DNA of 7,708 nt from an uncultured Desulfovibrio sp. (GTDB lineage: Bacteria > Desulfobacterota > Desulfovibrionia > Desulfovibrionales > Desulfovibrionaceae). The notes under the pieces were generated by a model. That model did no database searches. It was not told the DNA's origin and saw only the letters and a list, made by a program, of their open reading frames with translations. Position numbers and translations under genes: made by a program. The first letter of the stretch is position 1. Each line of letters begins with the position of its first letter. Positions 6,499 through 7,708 of the stretch are shown here, piece by piece. The DNA lies in assembly GCA_900550745.1 (NCBI GenBank), contig URTO01000082.1, positions 1 to 7,708 on the forward strand, given 5' to 3'.

Positions 6499-6521
6499 TG
6501 CGGCATGGAGACGAACCGCCC

Positions 6522-7316
6522 ATGAAATCCTGCCGGCTCACCGAGGTCAAAAGCTACAATGTCCCGTTCGCCAGACTGCCGCGCCCGGTGTTCTGGTTCA
6601 ACGACTCGTTTGAGGCGGGCACCTGGAGCGACCTGCACCGGCATGAGCACTGGGGCGAGCTGGCGTTCATGCGCTCAGGATACATGGTCATCTGCACCGA
6701 ACTCGGCAACTATGCCGCGCCGCCGCAGAGGGCCGTCTGGATACCTCCCGGCCTGACCCACGAATGGTACATCCCGGAACCGTCCGTGGACAACGCCCTG
6801 TACATCATGCCCCACGTCCTGCCTCCCGGCCCCCGGTTCCAGCGTTACCACGCCATGGAGGTTTCGCCCCTCGTCCGCGAGCTCATCCATGCCCTCGCCC
6901 CGCAGCCCTGCGACTATGAGGAGCCCGGCCCCGTGGCCCGGATGGTCTCCGTCCTGCTCGACCAGCTCCCCCTGCTCCCCGAAGTGGGCTTTCCCCTCCC
7001 CATGCCCCGCGACCGCCGCCTCGTCGCCCTGTGCACCGCCCTCCTCAACGAGCCGGACTCCCCGGAAACGATCCGCGAATGGTGCACGCGCCTCGGCATG
7101 TCCGAACGCACCCTCGCCCGCCTGTTCCAGCGCCAGACCGGGGAATCCTTCGGGCGCTGGCGCCAGCGCATCCGCCTGCACCATGCCCGCGCCCAGCTTG
7201 AAGCGGGGGAAAGCGTCACCGCCGTGGCCCTCAACTGCGGCTACGCCTCCGTTTCCGCGTTCATCGCCGCCTTCAAGAAGCTCTTCGGACGCACGCCGGG
7301 CCAGCTCGCCCGCTGA
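6522..7316 (+). CDS. AraC-family transcriptional regulator with N-terminal cupin sensor
   Basis: This cytoplasmic DNA-binding regulator has 264 residues. The N-terminal half (about 30-100) is a cupin-like effector domain with LHRHEHWGELAFMRSG at 38-53, PPQRAVWIPPGLTHEW at 67-82 and several histidines suited to ligand or metal contact. This arrangement resembles the NimR/YdeC-type AraC regulators that often sit next to a transporter gene. The C-terminal AraC domain (about 165-262) contains two helix-turn-helix units, TIREWCTRLGMSERTLARLF (183-202) and SVTAVALNCGYASVSAFIAA (231-250), and ends in the family's FKKLFGRTPGQL. I chose the ATG at 6522 because GGAG lies 11 nt upstream and homologous features start soon after. 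The frame is open much further upstream (to 6270), but that part runs antisense into the nhaC gene. Its divergent position makes nhaC the likely target, possibly with autoregulation. Confidence 0.9.
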   Translation: MKSCRLTEVKSYNVPFARLPRPVFWFNDSFEAGTWSDLHRHEHWGELAFMRSGYMVICTELGNYAAPPQRAVWIPPGLTHEWYIPEPSVDNALYIMPHVLPPGPRFQRYHAMEVSPLVRELIHALAPQPCDYEEPGPVARMVSVLLDQLPLLPEVGFPLPMPRDRRLVALCTALLNEPDSPETIREWCTRLGMSERTLARLFQRQTGESFGRWRQRIRLHHARAQLEAGESVTAVALNCGYASVSAFIAAFKKLFGRTPGQLAR

Positions 7317-7334
7317 CGCGCACGCCGCTTTCCC

Positions 7335-7347
7335 GCCCCTTCGGGGC
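7335..7347 (+). terminator. Possible weak terminator hairpin after the regulator gene
   Basis: GCCCC and GGGGC form a perfect 5-bp GC stem with a TTC loop, 18 bp after the regulator's stop codon. No run of T follows, so it would be at best a weak or factor-assisted terminator. Confidence 0.3.
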
Positions 7348-7517
7348 AGCCATCTCCCCACGCCCGCACTCCAACGCCCGCCTCCAGCCCACCGTGTCCA
7401 CGCGGTATCTGCCGGATGTGGGGGCTCTAGTATTATGCCTGTCCATCCCACCGCGCCTGCGCAGGCATCCTCGCCAACGCTACCGACTTCCCAATGATGC
7501 CAACGGATCCATAGCCC

Positions 7518-7676
7518 TTGATTGATGCCCTGTTACGCCCATTGATTCCCTTGAACCCTTCCAAGGCATTTGCTGGTGAGCCCAATGACGAAAAGCTGCG
7601 TCATAAAAAGGCTGATGCCTTGTTTCTTGCGCTGTGTCGCCATGTTACTTATAATTATTTGAAATCATTAAAATAA
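7518..7676 (+). pseudogene. Possible 3' remnant of an acquired gene ending in the AT-rich repeat
   Basis: A 52-codon frame is open after an in-frame TAG at 7512-7514. It has only a TTG as a possible start and ends at TAA 7674-7676. The peptide has a mixed, protein-like make-up, with charged stretches such as GEPNDEKLRHKKADALF, and finishes in HVTYNYLKSLK. Codons are less GC-rich than in neighbouring genes. Its last eleven codons fall in the AT-rich repeat. In copy 1 the matching frame reads FTFNYLKSLK, and three of the five base changes over those ten codons are synonymous third-position changes, as expected of a former coding tail. No family is recognised. A 36-codon frame on the opposite strand (7533-7643) is an alternative reading. 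Confidence is low. Confidence 0.25.
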
Positions 7677-7707
7677 TCTTTTTCGTAACTTGAAAAATAG
7701 TTAGATA
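7645..7707 (+). repeat. AT-rich direct repeat, copy 2
   Basis: This is the second copy of the element at 4919-4980, in the same orientation and 2726 bp further right, reaching the window edge, so its true right end is unknown. It keeps the central palindrome imperfectly: TAACT and AGTTA arms remain within 7685-7704, but the outermost pair is lost. The outer inverted repeat of copy 1 has decayed here (AATTATTT against AAATAGTT). On the minus strand it contains TATAAG, a possible -10 box pointing left. Confidence 0.75.
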
Positions 7708-7708
7708 A

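Larger units (their letters stand above)
7317..7708. other. Gene-poor right end with changing base composition
   Basis: The first 120 bp after the regulator stop are GC-rich and hold a small hairpin (7335-7347). Further on are a 12-bp perfect palindrome GCCTGCGCAGGC (7455-7466) and an ATGCCTG/CAGGCAT inverted repeat (7435-7441 and 7462-7468). From about 7490 the composition becomes much less GC-rich than the genes to the left. A short plus-strand open frame runs into the AT-rich repeat copy 2 at the window edge. No tRNA or recognisable protein domain was found. The look is that of acquired or decayed DNA, but no transposase or integrase could be identified. Confidence 0.5.

Noticed and set aside
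7370..7450. Possible tRNA-like or structural RNA segment
   Set aside because: No cloverleaf, anticodon loop or conserved T-loop could be assembled.
6675..7451. Minus-strand open frame opposite the AraC-type gene
   Set aside because: The plus strand has a complete AraC domain with two helix-turn-helix units; the minus-strand product is Gly/Glu-rich with no domain.
7533..7643. 36-codon minus-strand frame beginning just after a TATAAG box
   Set aside because: It is short, has no ribosome-binding site and no recognisable similarity, and overlaps the plus-strand frame that shows a better coding pattern.

Overview
The window is a GC-rich bacterial chromosome segment. Its five minus-strand genes are aspS (cut by the left edge), hisS, a TSUP-family permease, a small GIY-YIG protein and an NhaC-type antiporter. 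A divergent plus-strand AraC-family regulator lies on the right. The adjacent hisS-aspS pair, the cysteine-rich HisRS insertion, the AspRS type and the mix of transport genes fit a Desulfovibrionaceae-like sulfidogen (Desulfovibrio/Bilophila relatives). This assignment is an inference from protein character; no rRNA or marker search could be run.

Layout, left to right: (1) 1-2788, a two-gene aminoacyl-tRNA synthetase operon, hisS then aspS with a 20-bp gap, driven by a near-consensus sigma70-type promoter at 2845-2873. (2) 2874-3608, a long stretch without a confident gene. It holds five or six degenerate copies of a 21-bp repeat spaced 53-61 bp apart, and a weak trace of a small or frameshifted membrane protein downstream of the permease. 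(3) 3609-4739, the TSUP permease gene and, upstream of it on the same strand, a UPF0213/YhbQ-like GIY-YIG gene. (4) 4740-5014, intergenic DNA that turns sharply AT-rich and carries copy 1 of a roughly 62-bp repeat with nested inverted repeats. (5) 5015-7316, the nhaC-like gene and the divergent AraC-type gene, sharing a 178-bp control region with paired CGGTTTGGG direct repeats. (6) 7317-7708, a gene-poor tail whose composition drifts away from the host genes and which ends in copy 2 of the AT-rich repeat.

How the parts work together: hisS and aspS are translation housekeeping genes. The AraC-type protein is the natural candidate regulator of the divergently transcribed antiporter. The TSUP and GIY-YIG genes may be co-transcribed but have no obvious functional link. 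The most unusual structure is the pair of AT-rich direct repeats bracketing the antiporter/regulator module, about 2.7 kb apart. They could mark a mobile segment, a dispersed repeat family or recombination sites, but no integrase or complete transposase is visible inside the window. I found no strong evidence for a new multi-gene system.
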